A DNA stretch of 64,000 nucleotides from the NCBI GenBank assembly GCA_001051155.2, contig JYIP02000011.1, forward strand, positions 806,001-870,000, read 5' to 3'. Positions 35,363 to 46,636 of this stretch are shown here, piece after piece (within the stretch, counting starts at the first letter, position 1; each line of letters starts with the position of its first letter). The notes under the pieces are model-generated. The model was not told where the DNA came from. It worked only from the letters and a program-made list of their open reading frames with translations, and did no database searches. The DNA is from Chrysoporthe austroafricana (taxonomy: Eukaryota; Ascomycota; Sordariomycetes; Diaporthales; Cryphonectriaceae). A program made the position numbers and the translations under genes.

Positions 35363-37945
35363 CTAAGCGCCCATCTCTGGGACGAATGCACTGCCGTAGT
35401 TGAAGTCAAGGAGCCCGTCCAGCATCCAGTGCTGAGGGTCGAAGAAGTCGTAACTCGTCGGTTCGTAGTTGGAGCCTCCAAGTGCGCCAGCCTGCGCACT
35501 GCCGAAGCCTGAACCGCCACTCGGGGTGAGAGCCCCATTAGCAGTAGCCAGGATGCTCGTTGGCAGACCATGCGCTGCCGTTAGAGGAGGATCGAGGTGT
35601 GTCGTTGACGAGGCAGAAGACTGATCCGCAGAATCTGGATTGGTAGGTTGTTTTAGCGCTGCTCCCTCACCGTTAGCAAACGGCTGCAGGTGGGGAAAGG
35701 GACAGTGTTCACTCACAGTCAAGGTTCCCTCGTCCCCGAGCTTGATATTCTTCCCTCCAGTGCCAGATGGAATCGTAAACAAGACTCATGCTGTGTCTGC
35801 AGCGCACTCGCAGCTGTAGACTGTCGTCGATGTCATGGACAGTGTCATCGTCGTTGTAGGCCTGATCCTTCTTGTTCACCCGTGCCCCATTCCACATCTG
35901 TACCATGAGCTCGGCTATCCTCCAGTTGAGGTCATTCTGCACGACACTGGTTTCCCTGATGGCCCCGATGGTCCGGTGGAACAGGAGACGACCACGCTCG
36001 AAGTCGATGGACTTGACGAAGAAGGAGCGCACAAGCTTCAGCAGGGCGAAGCCAGCAGCAACCAGCATCTGCTGGATATAGTTCGTGGCGTACATGAGCA
36101 GGTCGCTGTGAGGATCAAGAGGAGACGTCGGCTCGCTCTCCAGGATATAGTCGAGAAAGTTGCAGGTTGCCCTCCACAGGCCCATGAGATCATCCAGGTA
36201 GCCGGGGGTATTGTGAGAGTCGAAGAAGCCTGCCAGGCGGAGGTGAAGGCCTGCCGCCTTGAGGTGAAGATTTACGACTCGGGAAAGGTTCCGGGACAGG
36301 ATGGAGGCCTGCAGCTCGCCGAACTCGCGCCGATAGACGCGCATGAGCATGGCGCGGTGCTCGTCGCCAGCCACGCCGCGGGGATCGCTAGCGTTGCTGT
36401 ACATTTCTTTGGAGATCTTGTCGCAGAAGCGTTCGATCTGCAGCCTCGCCTCCAGCTCTGCCGACAGCTGGAAGGGACCAGATTCGCCGGGTCGGATGGC
36501 AAGAGTCCAGTCGTATAGCGTGGAGGCAGGTTGTCCGTACCCAGTGCCAATGGTCTGGGCGACGATGTTGCACACGGCCCAGGTGACGACCCGATCGTGC
36601 AATTGCTCGTTGTCAAGGTCGATGATGACACGCGAGAAGTCATTGATGTGGTGAGGCCGGTGAAGACCGATGAGGGTCGAGATCTTCATCATTACCCCAC
36701 ATAAGATCTGCGTAGGGTCTGAGGAGGAGGTGCTGGTGGGAAGCGGCCAGGTGCACAGGAGACAGAGGGCCTTGACGACGTGGTGGCTGCTGGGGACGTC
36801 CCCAATGGTCTGCCAGAGCAGATGCGTCAAGGGTCCAGACAGGGTGGCCAGGAGGTTTTGATCCGGGTAGCGGCGCGCGGCGATGGAAATGACGACCCAG
36901 TAGAGCAGCGGGTGTTGCGCATAGTACTGATCGGGAGACTGGGACGGGTTGAGGAACGGGAGGAATTGGTGGTAGCGGGAGAAGTACTCGTGGAACAGCT
37001 GGGACTCATTATCCTCGGTCAGGCGCACGTCCTCCAGCTCGCGACATATGCGCGGCATACTATATGAGCCGCCGCGCTTGAGGTGCAGCAGAGAAGAGAC
37101 GGCCTCGTCAGAGCCCATGAGGGATGGATTCCTGGTGTGGGAGTAGACGCTGTTGACGACGGGCGACTGTAGCTGGGACTGCATGTCGTCGTCTTCGTCG
37201 AACAGGAAGCCTTGGGCTTTTGCCCGGGCAACACTGCGGCGCAACTTGTCTATCTCCTTCTCCATCTCTGCGTGTTTGCTCCGCTTGCCGACGCGCTTGA
37301 AATTGGACTCGATCTTGCACTCGAGCTTGAGGCGCACGCAGCGAGAGCAGCTGGTGAAGGGGTCCTGGATGACATCGCACCGGAGCTGTGGGGGAGGCAC
37401 GACGGCATCGATCAGTAAGGGTCCGACGCAATACGAAGCGAGACAGGACGATCGGGAGCGGCGGGAGAGACAGAAAGGGAAAAAAAAAAGGGGGGGGGAT
37501 GTGGGCGACGACAAGGTGAGACGAGATTGATAGACACGGGGAGGGATGGTACAGCAGCACAGCACAGCTGACCGGCGGGGGCCTGACTCACCTTCTGCTG
37601 CCGACACTCGTTACAGGCCCTCTTGACGCCGGGCTGCCTCTTCTTCTCGTGGTGTTCTGTGGTGCCGTCGCCATCATCGTCGCCGTCGATACTGCCGGGG
37701 CTATCGCCGATCATGGCCACGGAGCTCCTCTTCCTCTTGGCGGGGCCATTGGATCCGAGGCCGGAGGCGGAGGCAAAGGCCTGGCTCCGGACGGAGGCAG
37801 GGCTGGTCGGACTGAGGGAGGAGGCCGGCGCGCCGTTCTGTGCCTGGGCCTGGGCCTGGGCCTGGGGATGGGCCTGGGGAAGGGGATGGGCCTGGCCGTG
37901 AGCTGCCGAGGCTGGGCCGGCTCCGGTGATGGAGGAGCTGTCCAT
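35363..37945 (-). CDS. Zn(II)2Cys6 transcription factor, Leu3/War1-type
   Basis: Fungal sequence-specific transcription factor. The spliced model is 37945..37592 + 37385..35717 + 35658..35363, giving 772 residues. Intron 1 (205 nt, GTGAGT..CCACAG) splits the zinc cluster. Splicing gives CNECRQQKLRCD, then CSRCVRLKLECKI, a complete C-x2-C-x6-C-x10-C-x2-C-x6-C binuclear cluster at about 111-142, followed by a basic linker (FKRVGKRSK) and a coiled-coil-like segment. The spacing and FKR linker are those of Leu3/War1 relatives. Intron 2 (58 nt, with GCTAAC branch site and GAGCAG acceptor) leads to an Asp/Ser/Thr-rich, acidic-ending activation-like tail. The middle region (about 205-560) is a fungal regulatory domain. 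The N-terminus has an Ala-Gln/Gly-Leu hexamer repeat (37841-37895). The last codons before 35363 could be extended by an unseen exon. Confidence 0.88.
37841..37895 (-). repeat. GCCTGG hexamer repeat inside the transcription factor
   Basis: Imperfect hexamer units encode an Ala-Gln repeat near residues 27-36 of the zinc-cluster protein. Its length is likely to vary between strains. Confidence 0.75.
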
Positions 37946-39376
37946 GCACGATAACGAGGCTGGGCTCGACGGGCGGGGGCAGGGGAGATAATTGGCTGAG
38001 GGCGAGCGCGTGTGCCTGGTGACTTTCCGCTATCGCATGTACGGCTGCAAGGGGACACAACGGATGGCGACCGGAGCCGTGAACCGCAGACCGCAATCGC
38101 AACTGCAACCGCGACCGCCGGGGCACCGACACGGCGGGATCTTCCAGGATAGACAGAGTCGGGTCGAGAACGGAATGGGCCTGGACCTGGGCGGGGCCGG
38201 TGTCGCGATGGTGTTGGTGTTTGTTAGACGGATGCTCGACGGGAGCGGAGGCTCGAGTCTGGCCCAGAGTGGTGAGGACGACAACGCAGAGGCCGAGATC
38301 GCAGGGTGCGGGGTAGAGCCTCAGGCAGGCCGGAGACCGTTTGACCCGTTCGTTGACCACCTGGAGGGTTTTAAAATGGGCCAGGGCAGGAACCCAAGGC
38401 TAAAAAACTATACCAACAAACAAGAGAGGGGAGGATGAAAAGAGGGCGGGGGCCAGAACAGAGAGGGGCTTGGCTGCTGGTGAGTCGCCACTTGCCCTCC
38501 TTTATCTCGTCCGCTGGAATCAGACTGGGACCTTGGGGCCTGGTGAGGTTGGATGGATGTTCGTGGATGGCGATGGGAGCGTGGGCCTAAATCGCATCTG
38601 ACTCACCCCAACACCCTGGATAGGCGAGATGAGGGTGCTTGCACTGCTCGAAGTCCCAAGCCACATGCATTCGTCGAGTCGCGCGCAGCTCGACCCATTT
38701 GGAAGAGAAAAAAAAAAAATCTGGTATGAGCACCTGCCGGCCCACCGACATCTGAATGGCGGGGGAGGGCGGTAAAAAGCGGGGGCGGCCGTGGGCCATC
38801 ACCATCCTCATTGGTCATGGCATCTCGCCTCTGCTGTTTAGATAAGCTGAAGGTCCCGCCGATAAGCTGCGAGCGCTGGTGAGCCACATACTTGCATAGC
38901 CGACGCCGACCACCTGCTACGTAATCATCCTGTCCACCTGCCTACTGGGTAGGTAGGCACGTACTATGTACTCAGTAGGCAGTAGGTACCACACACCCGG
39001 GCCTTACATCATCAACCTCGTCCTGCTGGAAACACCAATTGAAAGCTGGAGGAAATACCGATTCGTGCCAGCTCTTCCGTGCCCGATCGGCCTCGAGCCG
39101 ACCCTTGATCGGCGCCCTCGAGACGGCGCCGGCCTCTTACATCCAGCCACCTCCAAGGCTGTCACCTATCATGAACCTATCTATCTAGAAATATTTCTAT
39201 CCACCGATGGATGCTGACAGCAGCCTGCAGAACTCTACATTCCCAGACTCACCCTGGGGTCACCGGAGTTGACCCAGCCGACAAGAACTGCACTTGCAAG
39301 TTCCTACATGAGGTCATGATGAAAGACGGTAAAGGCACGGCCACCAGAGTCTGACTGGAGGACTTAGTTCCTCAAG
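37946..39376. other. Upstream region of the Zn2Cys6 gene
   Basis: GC-rich 5' flank and probable long leader of the transcription factor, then mixed intergenic DNA. It includes an A12 run near 38708 and a GTAC-rich inverted cluster near 38945-38990 with GTACTATGTAC at 38961-38971. No supported gene. Confidence 0.4.
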
Positions 39377-39656
39377 GTGGAGAGTGGCGCCAAGTACAAC
39401 CGCGAGCATGTTTGCAGAACCGACCGAAATCATTGGGTAGAGGTCGACGAGGTGACCAGGCCCGAAGGTCCTCGTGACAAGCCGCTCTGGTCTGCTCATC
39501 AGCAAAAATACGGGGAGGATCCTCACTGGTCTCTGTTCCCTGCAGTCGACGACGATACCGACGATCCCAGGGGCCGGGTATGGCAGGTCAATGGAGACGC
39601 AGATACCCAGTATTGGGATACATCCTTCCCGCACTCAGCCAGCAAAGCGTGTCAGG
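39377..39656 (+). pseudogene. Orphan exon-like fragment of a small fungal protein
   Basis: A coding-looking frame reads HWSLFPAVDDD, then GRVWQVNGDADTQYW, a pattern I associate with a family of small fungal proteins that carry an HWSLF...GxVxQVxGD signature. It is preceded by an in-frame stop at 39365 and a possible acceptor (CTCAAG), and ends at CAG|GTTCGT, a possible donor. No initiating ATG or flanking exons are found, so it is either one exon of an unresolved gene or a remnant. The function is unknown. Confidence 0.35.
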
Positions 39657-41104
39657 TTCGTTCCTCTCCGCATCGTTTGAAGACCAAGCCCTCTTATGGT
39701 GTCAGGCTATCACAAGGTCGGTAATGGGAAGCTTGAGTTGACAAAATCGCCAACACCGTAAAGCCTCGGCCTCCTCATCATCCGACAAGAATACACTCCA
39801 GCCTTACCACCTTGTCCTAGAGGACGAGGACATTCGAGTGGACTGCAGAACATGGGCGTGGCAAATTCTCGTCGAGGAGGGTGTTGTGTCCGGCGCCGCT
39901 GCGACAAACGCAAGAACCTCAGACCTCTGAAGCCATACCACTTAGAGTGTCTTGTTCTTCTAGCACATAGCGCATAATAAACAAGACATTGGAGCCGTTG
40001 AATGGCCGGCGACGAAGTCCTCGTCGGAGGCAGCATTGCTTCTTCTGGGATCATCCACTCGGCCCTAAACCAGTACGAGTCAGTTTTTCGTTTTGAATCG
40101 TCAATGATCGGCAGACTGATCATACAACCCAGTGCGCGGCAGATCTGCAGCCCTGTCATTGCTTTTGGCCGAATGTCGCTACACATTTGCTGCTCTCCGG
40201 TATGCAGCATATACCATGGTGGATAAACGATTGCCTCGGAGATCCGTGAAGGGCATCTTGTGAGAATGAACTGTGTATGTTTTCAGTCGCCGTCTGCGAC
40301 ACACGAGGACGTATGGTTCTGTGGGTGGAGACCCCGAACGTGTCTGAAACCAGGGGGCCGGTCGTTCCCAGCTCCATGCACAGATCGTGAGCATCGTCAG
40401 CCTCAACGATTAAGCCGAGAAGCGACCATGAACTTGGGTGATTCGCCGCAAATCGCGGAGTCTTTTGCTACCTAGGCATCGCGCGAATTCTGATCTGTGA
40501 ATGTCCGGCCAGATAGTGTAGTTCCAGCTGGCTGATCTTCGTTGCCTCGCTGAGATGCGATGCAACTACGGGACCCGAGACGTCCAAGGCAGATGGAACG
40601 ACCAGGGATTGTTGCGGTGCTCCCCTGACACCCCACACTCCCGCCGCTTCGGTATCCCATGCAACATCGTCCCGATCCATTGAGGTCTCAACTTGCAGAA
40701 CTTGTGTCCTTCTCATGTCTCCAAGGAAAGATCAAGACAGCAACGGACAGGCTTGTCCGCCCAATTCGCCTATGTCTCCGAACAGAACCACGGCGGTGCC
40801 TACGGAGCCGACATGATCTACCGCCTACGTCTCGTGGCCTCCCGCAAGAACGGAGCCCCATCATTGATCTCTCACTGTCTCTGACCCCGTGCCGTTTGGG
40901 CTTTGTCGCAGCTTCACCGCCGCGTTTTCCTCAGCGACCTGGGACGGCGCCTCTTCAATCATACCATCCCCCGATTTCCGGTCCAGAGAGGCTTCTTACG
41001 CTCCGCTAGCACGGACTGGTTGCCGTCTAGCTGGAAGCTGGCCTTTCATGTGTCTCGTCTGCACTTCCGTTCATTCCATCCCATATTCATTTTAATTCAT
41101 AATA
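39657..41104. other. Intergenic region upstream of the Cys-rich membrane protein
   Basis: About 1.4 kb with no supported gene. The last 300 bp are C/T-rich and probably the promoter of the next gene. Confidence 0.4.
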
Positions 41105-42637
41105 ATGTTCCTTCTCGGCTTGCCAGCTGGTCTGACGGCGTTGTGTCTAGCGGCCCTCGTACGGGCGCAGGACGTTTGTTATTATCCAGGTGGTCAGCTG
41201 AGCAACGACGTACCATGCGATCCAGAGGCGGGAGCGAGCATGTGCTGTAGCAGCAGAGCCGCATGTCTCTCCTCAGGACTCTGCAAAGACATATCTGCGA
41301 ACGACACGTCGATGGTTCAGTTCGTAAGAGCAACATGCACGGACCAGACGTGGTCAAGTGACGCATGTCCACCCTATTGTGTGCCTGGTACGGCCTCCTC
41401 TAACGTCGCCGAAGACAATACTAACACTTACTGTATGACGCTGACCCGCATTTGGCAATTAGGACAAGGGCTCAACGGCTCAACTTTAAACCTGCACTGG
41501 AGTCGGAATGATGTCCATATCAGACAGTGTAACGTCTCACGGGTCGCACCAGTTGCGAAATACTGCTGTGGCTTTGTGGACGAGGATGCGCAGTGTTGTG
41601 ACCAGCCCGCGGCCATGTTCGAGCTGCTTGCAGTGGCAACGCCTCAGGTTCCCGCGTTGAGCCCCGAAGACTGTACCTCTACTTCGATGGGCAGATTGTC
41701 TTCGACGACGTTCTCATCTCCAACCTCAAGGATCTCATCATCTTCATCGGTCACGTCATCGGCGTCACGGACCGTGGTCACGCCGCCATTCGCCATAACT
41801 TCATCCTCAACGCCATCCTCAACGCCAACAATCTCGATCGCCTCAGCGGAGACACCGCTGATCTCGCAGCCAGCAAGCACCAGCACCACCGCCTCAGAAG
41901 ATCGGGGCAGGTCCAGCAGCGCCAGCAGTAGTGAGACCCTGGCACTGCTAACCAACCCACCCACCACGGCCTCATCGCTGGCCTCGGCCGTGAGCTCCAC
42001 GAGCAGCGCGTCGGCACAAGCAGCAGCGCCCAGCGCATTTGCAGACTCCACCCCAGCGCCGAGCACCAGCTGGGCCACGAATTCGGAATCCGACCTGGAC
42101 GCCATGGGATCAGGAGGATCGTGGCCATCAGGAATATCTCACAAGATGTCGTCAGCCCTCAGCACCGGCACCGTCGTGGGAATTGGTATGGGCGCATCTG
42201 TGGCTGGCGCCGGGATGGTCGCAATATCGGTGTACTTGTGGACCAGGCGGCGGATGTACAAGAAGCAGCAGAAGAGATGGCAGGAGCAGATGGATGGATT
42301 CCAGCCGGACGGTGGTACGGCTGTACAGACCGCAGATGGCAAGCCTGGGGTGGTTATGTTCAGAAGGCCAGGATCAATGGCCAGCACTGCAAGTGCGTCA
42401 AACATGCTGCCACCCAGGCTGAAGCCGGCGGTCACGCGCTCGGAGGCAAGCGGCGACGCGTCGCCTGCGAGTTCGTACCCGAGGGAGGTGGCTTGGGAGA
42501 CGAGCACGATCGCGAGTAGTGAGTACAGACAAGAGTCGAGAATGGCTGTTGAGATAGATAGTCGACAGGCAACAACAGATAGAGCTGGAAAGACGGCGAC
42601 TTGGCTGGGAAGGCACTCTATATACGAGATGCCCTGA
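41105..42637 (+). CDS. Secreted Cys-rich, Ser/Thr-rich type I membrane protein
   Basis: A 510-residue open frame with a complete single-pass surface-protein layout. The signal peptide is residues 1-21 (cleavage near VRA|QD). A Cys-rich ectodomain (about 22-190, some 20 Cys, several as CC pairs) is followed by a Ser/Thr/Ala-rich stalk (about 200-345), a transmembrane helix (about 357-380, VVGIGMGASVAGAGMVAISVYLW), a basic stop-transfer RRRMYKKQQKRW and a ~110-residue cytoplasmic tail. Proteins of this layout in Pezizomycotina include wall-stress sensors and glycoproteins; a role as sensor or adhesin is inference. The segment TYCMTLTRIWQLGQGLNG (about 108-125) looks less conserved and starts at a GTATGA, so an unspliced short intron there cannot be excluded. 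Confidence 0.75.
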   Translation: MFLLGLPAGLTALCLAALVRAQDVCYYPGGQLSNDVPCDPEAGASMCCSSRAACLSSGLCKDISANDTSMVQFVRATCTDQTWSSDACPPYCVPGTASSNVAEDNTNTYCMTLTRIWQLGQGLNGSTLNLHWSRNDVHIRQCNVSRVAPVAKYCCGFVDEDAQCCDQPAAMFELLAVATPQVPALSPEDCTSTSMGRLSSTTFSSPTSRISSSSSVTSSASRTVVTPPFAITSSSTPSSTPTISIASAETPLISQPASTSTTASEDRGRSSSASSSETLALLTNPPTTASSLASAVSSTSSASAQAAAPSAFADSTPAPSTSWATNSESDLDAMGSGGSWPSGISHKMSSALSTGTVVGIGMGASVAGAGMVAISVYLWTRRRMYKKQQKRWQEQMDGFQPDGGTAVQTADGKPGVVMFRRPGSMASTASASNMLPPRLKPAVTRSEASGDASPASSYPREVAWETSTIASSEYRQESRMAVEIDSRQATTDRAGKTATWLGRHSIYEMP

Positions 42638-42983
42638 CGCACTGCTGCGGGTGTAGTCTTCCCACAATAACTACGCTATAGGAGGTTTGATGGTGCATTT
42701 TGTTGGCGTATTAGCATAGCATAGCGTGGCAGACCATTAGAGTTCCATTTCCATACATTAAATTGCACGCAGTACGGCGTAGTACGGCCTGTCTGTACGA
42801 TGGCCCATCCCCGCGATGGATATTTCCTGCGTGTTTTTTTTTTTTTCCTTTCCTGGCGGCAAGCAGCCAATCCTTCTTCATTACTCGCTATTTACCCTCA
42901 TAAAAAAGGGTGCTCTACTTCTAGCTCTTGCCATAGGGGGCTCCAGCTTTAGTAGCCGCTGCTGCCCTTGAGGCTGTTGCCAC
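42638..42983. other. Downstream flank of the Cys-rich membrane-protein gene
   Basis: A 346-bp stretch holding the 3' flank, with a T13 run at about 42834-42846. No gene supported. Confidence 0.5.
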
Positions 42984-43618
42984 TCACGACTCGACTTGTG
43001 CTCGCTTGCCTCTTTGTTGTTGATCTTGCGGCGTTGTGATCAGTTGCTCTTCCCCAACACCCAAGTCTTTGTTCAACTTCTGTAATAAAAGCCAATAGCA
43101 GTGACGGTCCTCCTCACTCATCGGCCCTTTGCCCTGCGGTCGCTGCATTTCCTGTTTGAGCTCTTGCGCACGCTGAAATTCCTTGTTCTGCTTCTGCCCC
43201 CGCGAGTCCGTCAGTGTTCCTTGAGACGGCACTGATGTATGCGTAGTACTCTTCCCTCACCTTCAGCATTACCAGCCCTTTTGATGGGGTAGGTGACGCG
43301 ACCCGCCCTCGTGCCGCAGCCCCGATTTGTGAGGACAGCTGGGAAGGTTGGCTCTGTCGGTGAGACCTGCAGTGGCGCTTGTGACGCGAGCGACAGGATC
43401 TGCTTGGCGGCAAGCCTACGTGCCCGTGGACAGCACGGAATGAGGTTATCGCTTGGCCGAATAATCGCTGGTCGCCAGGCAATGGTGGGTGGGACGGGGT
43501 ACCCCGTTTAGTGTGCTGACTAGAAAGGGGCATTTGGAGCCTGATCTTCTTCGTTGTGGCTGAGGTAGGCGTGGTATTCAATGCTGTGCTCGAAATTGAC
43601 CTCGGAGAGCTGTAACAT
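42984..43618 (-). pseudogene. Probable broken gene with shifted frames
   Basis: From an ATG at 43618 the minus strand reads MLQLSEVNFEHSIEYHAYLS, then stops after 32 codons. A later frame contains KVREEYYAYISAV (around 43235-43270). A third, shifted by one base, continues as a charged, helix-like sequence rich in Gln, Glu and Lys (GPMSEEDRHCYWLLLQKLN) to a stop at 42984. The first two segments share an EYxAYxS motif. Either unrecognised introns or frame-shifting mutations separate them. I do not recognise the family. Confidence 0.35.
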
Positions 43619-44300
43619 GATAGCAGGTGCTTTCACTGGTGCTGGGTTGCGTCTAGGTAGGTTGGTCAAGTAAATCCAAGCAGGGAAGCGACTAAAGAAT
43701 TACCTTCTTTCGCGAGCAAATGACGTTGTAAGGGCGTTGACTTGCTTTCGTGGAAGATGTAGGCAAAGGAAAGGGCTACGCACACACAGAGAGAACCATT
43801 CTTGGCAACACTTTGTCAACTATTGTATTCAAACGGATGGCATAATTCGGTCCACACCGCAGAGCGCAATTTTACTGCTCATCATTATCAACACTTCCAC
43901 GGAGCCTGATCCCACAGCTGCGTAATCAAAATTTTGTTGTGCACTTGTAAGGCTGAATGTCTCTCTTTAGCGGGCCAAAAACAACAATGCCTGTCTTCCA
44001 TGGAAGGCACAATAGTCAATGTTGCTATAGTATTTGCTGCCAGTGCCCAGTGCTGTCGGATCAGAACAAGTTGCCTCTGTCCCTTCGACGCTTGTGTGGA
44101 GGGTTCTATTTTTCTCGAATAGTAAGTAGTAAGTCTTGAGGCCTCAGAACTCTGCGCGGGGCCATGATGATGTTCCGAATGTCTCGGCAGACTTGCTCCC
44201 CCTGACTGTAGGCAAGGCCGGGCCACACTATCTGGAAGTTTTCGCCCGGAGATCTCGTCCATGCAAATTTAACTCATGTGGATTCCTAAACATGAAAATC
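43619..44300. other. Intergenic region
   Basis: About 680 bp upstream of the A/G-rich tract; nothing recognised. Confidence 0.4.
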
Positions 44301-44343
44301 AATAAAAAAAAAAAAGGAAAAAAAAAGGAAAAAGGGAAAAAAN

Positions 44344-44436
<93 letters not shown>

Positions 44437-44646
44437 AAAAAAGAAAAGAAAAAAAAAGAAAAAAAGAAAAGAAAAAAAGGAAAAAGGAAAAAAAAGAAGA
44501 AAAAAAGAAAAAAGGAAAAAAAAGAAGAAAAAAAGAAAAAAGGAAAAAAAAAAAGAAAAAAGGAAAAAAAAGAAGAAAAAAGGAAAAAAAAGAAGAAAAA
44601 AGGAAAAAAAAGAAGAAAAAAAGAAAAAAAGAAAAAAAAGAAAAAC
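44301..44646 (+). repeat. Long A-rich / purine-only tract
   Basis: About 340 bp are almost all A with short G interruptions. An ~90-nt pure A block (with an N at 44343) is followed by degenerate units such as AAAAAAGAAGAAAAAAGGA repeated about ten times. It reads as a poly-Lys frame, which is an artefact. It could be an expanded poly(A) tail of a retroelement or slippage DNA; the exact length is doubtful in the assembly. Confidence 0.9.
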
Positions 44647-46636
44647 AAATACACGTGCGGTACTGGCACGGATGGTGCATGTTTTTGGTCATGTTGCAAT
44701 GCAACGCTCTCAATGATCCTGGTCAAACGGCTTAAGTTCCACAAGAGGACAGTGGTGCAGAGACTCGAAGCGGATTGCGTTGCAACCAGGTTGTTCTGAG
44801 CTGTCTTTGGATTATTATACCAAGGTCGCGGTCGAGGTTGCAGTTGCCGAGGCAGGTGGTACTAGGTCTGGATCCGCTGGCTGGTTGTGGCTGCAATCAA
44901 CATCGGGGTCCACCCCCAATTTATCTTCGGAAGCCATGCATCCCGAATATGAGGTAAATGGAATTAGAAAGAGAGTTGTAGAGAGCGTGAAAGACAAGAG
45001 GAGGACCACTTCTGCGGGGGGCGTACTGTATTTGTGTAGCACTTGAGATGTCACTTGGATACTTTTAGAACGTCCTGCGCCAGGAACTACGCTGATTTCA
45101 CGAAAATCCTGACGAAATGAGGAGAGCAAGAAAAGAAAGAATTGAGGCTGGAGCTGAGAGAGGGTGGTAGAGACCGAATATATATGTCCTTGACTCGTTC
45201 ACAGCGTGGAAAATGGGAATGCAGCGTTGAAGTGAGCAGAAGGGACTGCGATTGTACAGTGCGTTTGATCGTATTTCATAGACTAGAAACATACCTAAGT
45301 AGGAGTTGCGAACTAGGCTGAGGGCGTCGCTGATTCCGACAGATCTTCTTAGTCCCCCTTGACAATGCCGTGAGTAACCATCCATCCCTACTATCATTAT
45401 GATAATCACACTCAATATCAGCATTAATACGTCCGCTATCCAAGACTCAGGCCCTGCCCTCATTAAACATCTAGGTACGGGTCCATTGTCTTGTACTTCC
45501 TGTCAGCCGTATGGCACAATTAGGTCCTAGCAAAATACCAGGTGCAGCCCAGCTCGCGTTAACAGATTGTACACACACCAGTAAACAGCCGCCGTCAACA
45601 ATGCACCATGATGTCGCGGCTATCCTCAACAGCTTGGAACTGTGTTGGAAGAGCAGCCTCGGGCTGCGTCGCAGCGCTCTTGCACGCCACAGGCTTCCTA
45701 GGTAATTATATAAGCGGCGACCCTGTAAGAGCGCCCACCACGCAGGCATACACCATTATATAGTGCCGCACGGCCCCGGTCGGTATTGTGATTTTATTTA
45801 TTGCTATACTGTCAATAGTGGCGTGGAGGAATGTGAGGGTGTCGCAATTTAAGAAGGTTAAGGGGCACGTATGAGCACCACCACCAGCCGGATGGAGTAA
45901 TGCTTACACGAGACCCGAAGTCGGGACCTTGACGATGCCACCCGAGGCGGAGGTCTGGAAGAAGATGACAGGGATTGTGACTGACGGAGGTGCAAAGTAA
46001 TCTTATCAGATCATCAAATTATGCAATTGATCAAGCACACCATGCCTTGGTGCGTCCAGGATCTGCGCGCCCTCACCATACAGGACGCGGTCCTCCGTAC
46101 TACCGTCCACGACATCTGCTTTCCCGGCTAACGGTATCAGGCAGCCAACACCACGACTGGCAGTCATGATAGCTGAAAAGAGTCAAATGCACCGGAGTCA
46201 GTGGTCTGCCGAGAGCCGTGACGGGCTGGACTTCGGACTGGATTCGGGTGGGAACGATGGGGCCTTATCCTACGAAAGTGGCGCGGGGTGACCTGCTGCG
46301 ACCTCGACCTCGACCTCGGTCGCCGATTCACTTTTCTGCTGTCATGGAGACGTAGTAGTGGGTAGGGAAGTGGACCCTGCAAACCCTCTTGCTGGGGTGT
46401 CTGTCCTGAAGCTATTCGAGCAGACCCCGTCCGAGAGCGCTCACAAGGCCGAAGCGGCCGTGGTTTTGGCTCGGATTCAGTCCCAGACGGCGTTTGGCAG
46501 TCATCAGTTGAAGAGTACGCCGCACCAACCGACGAGCAGTCTTGCACGAAAGACATAGCCGAGATCGACAGCGACCGACAGCTCGCTCAACGCTACCGAA
46601 GGCGTCAAGAAGCTTTCGCGCGCTCATTCTCCTTCC
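44647..46636. other. Upstream region of sidI
   Basis: About 2 kb with no supported gene. The proximal part is the sidI promoter, containing one perfect iron-GATA site at 46003-46011. A 121-codon minus frame (45098-45463) is hydrophobic but unsupported. Confidence 0.5.
46003..46011 (-). promoter_or_regulatory. SreA-type iron-GATA site in the sidI promoter
   Basis: The plus strand shows TTATCAGAT, the complement of the consensus ATCWGATAA bound by iron-sensing GATA repressors (SreA, SRE, Urbs1) of fungi. It lies 626-634 bp upstream of the sidI ATG. The match is perfect over nine bases. Function is inferred from the family consensus and the siderophore target gene. Confidence 0.65.

Noticed and set aside
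44136..44735. 199-codon poly-Lys frame
   Set aside because: It is the translation of the A-rich repeat, with an N inside.
45098..45463. 121-codon hydrophobic minus-strand frame
   Set aside because: One hydrophobic stretch only, irregular composition and no support from neighbours.
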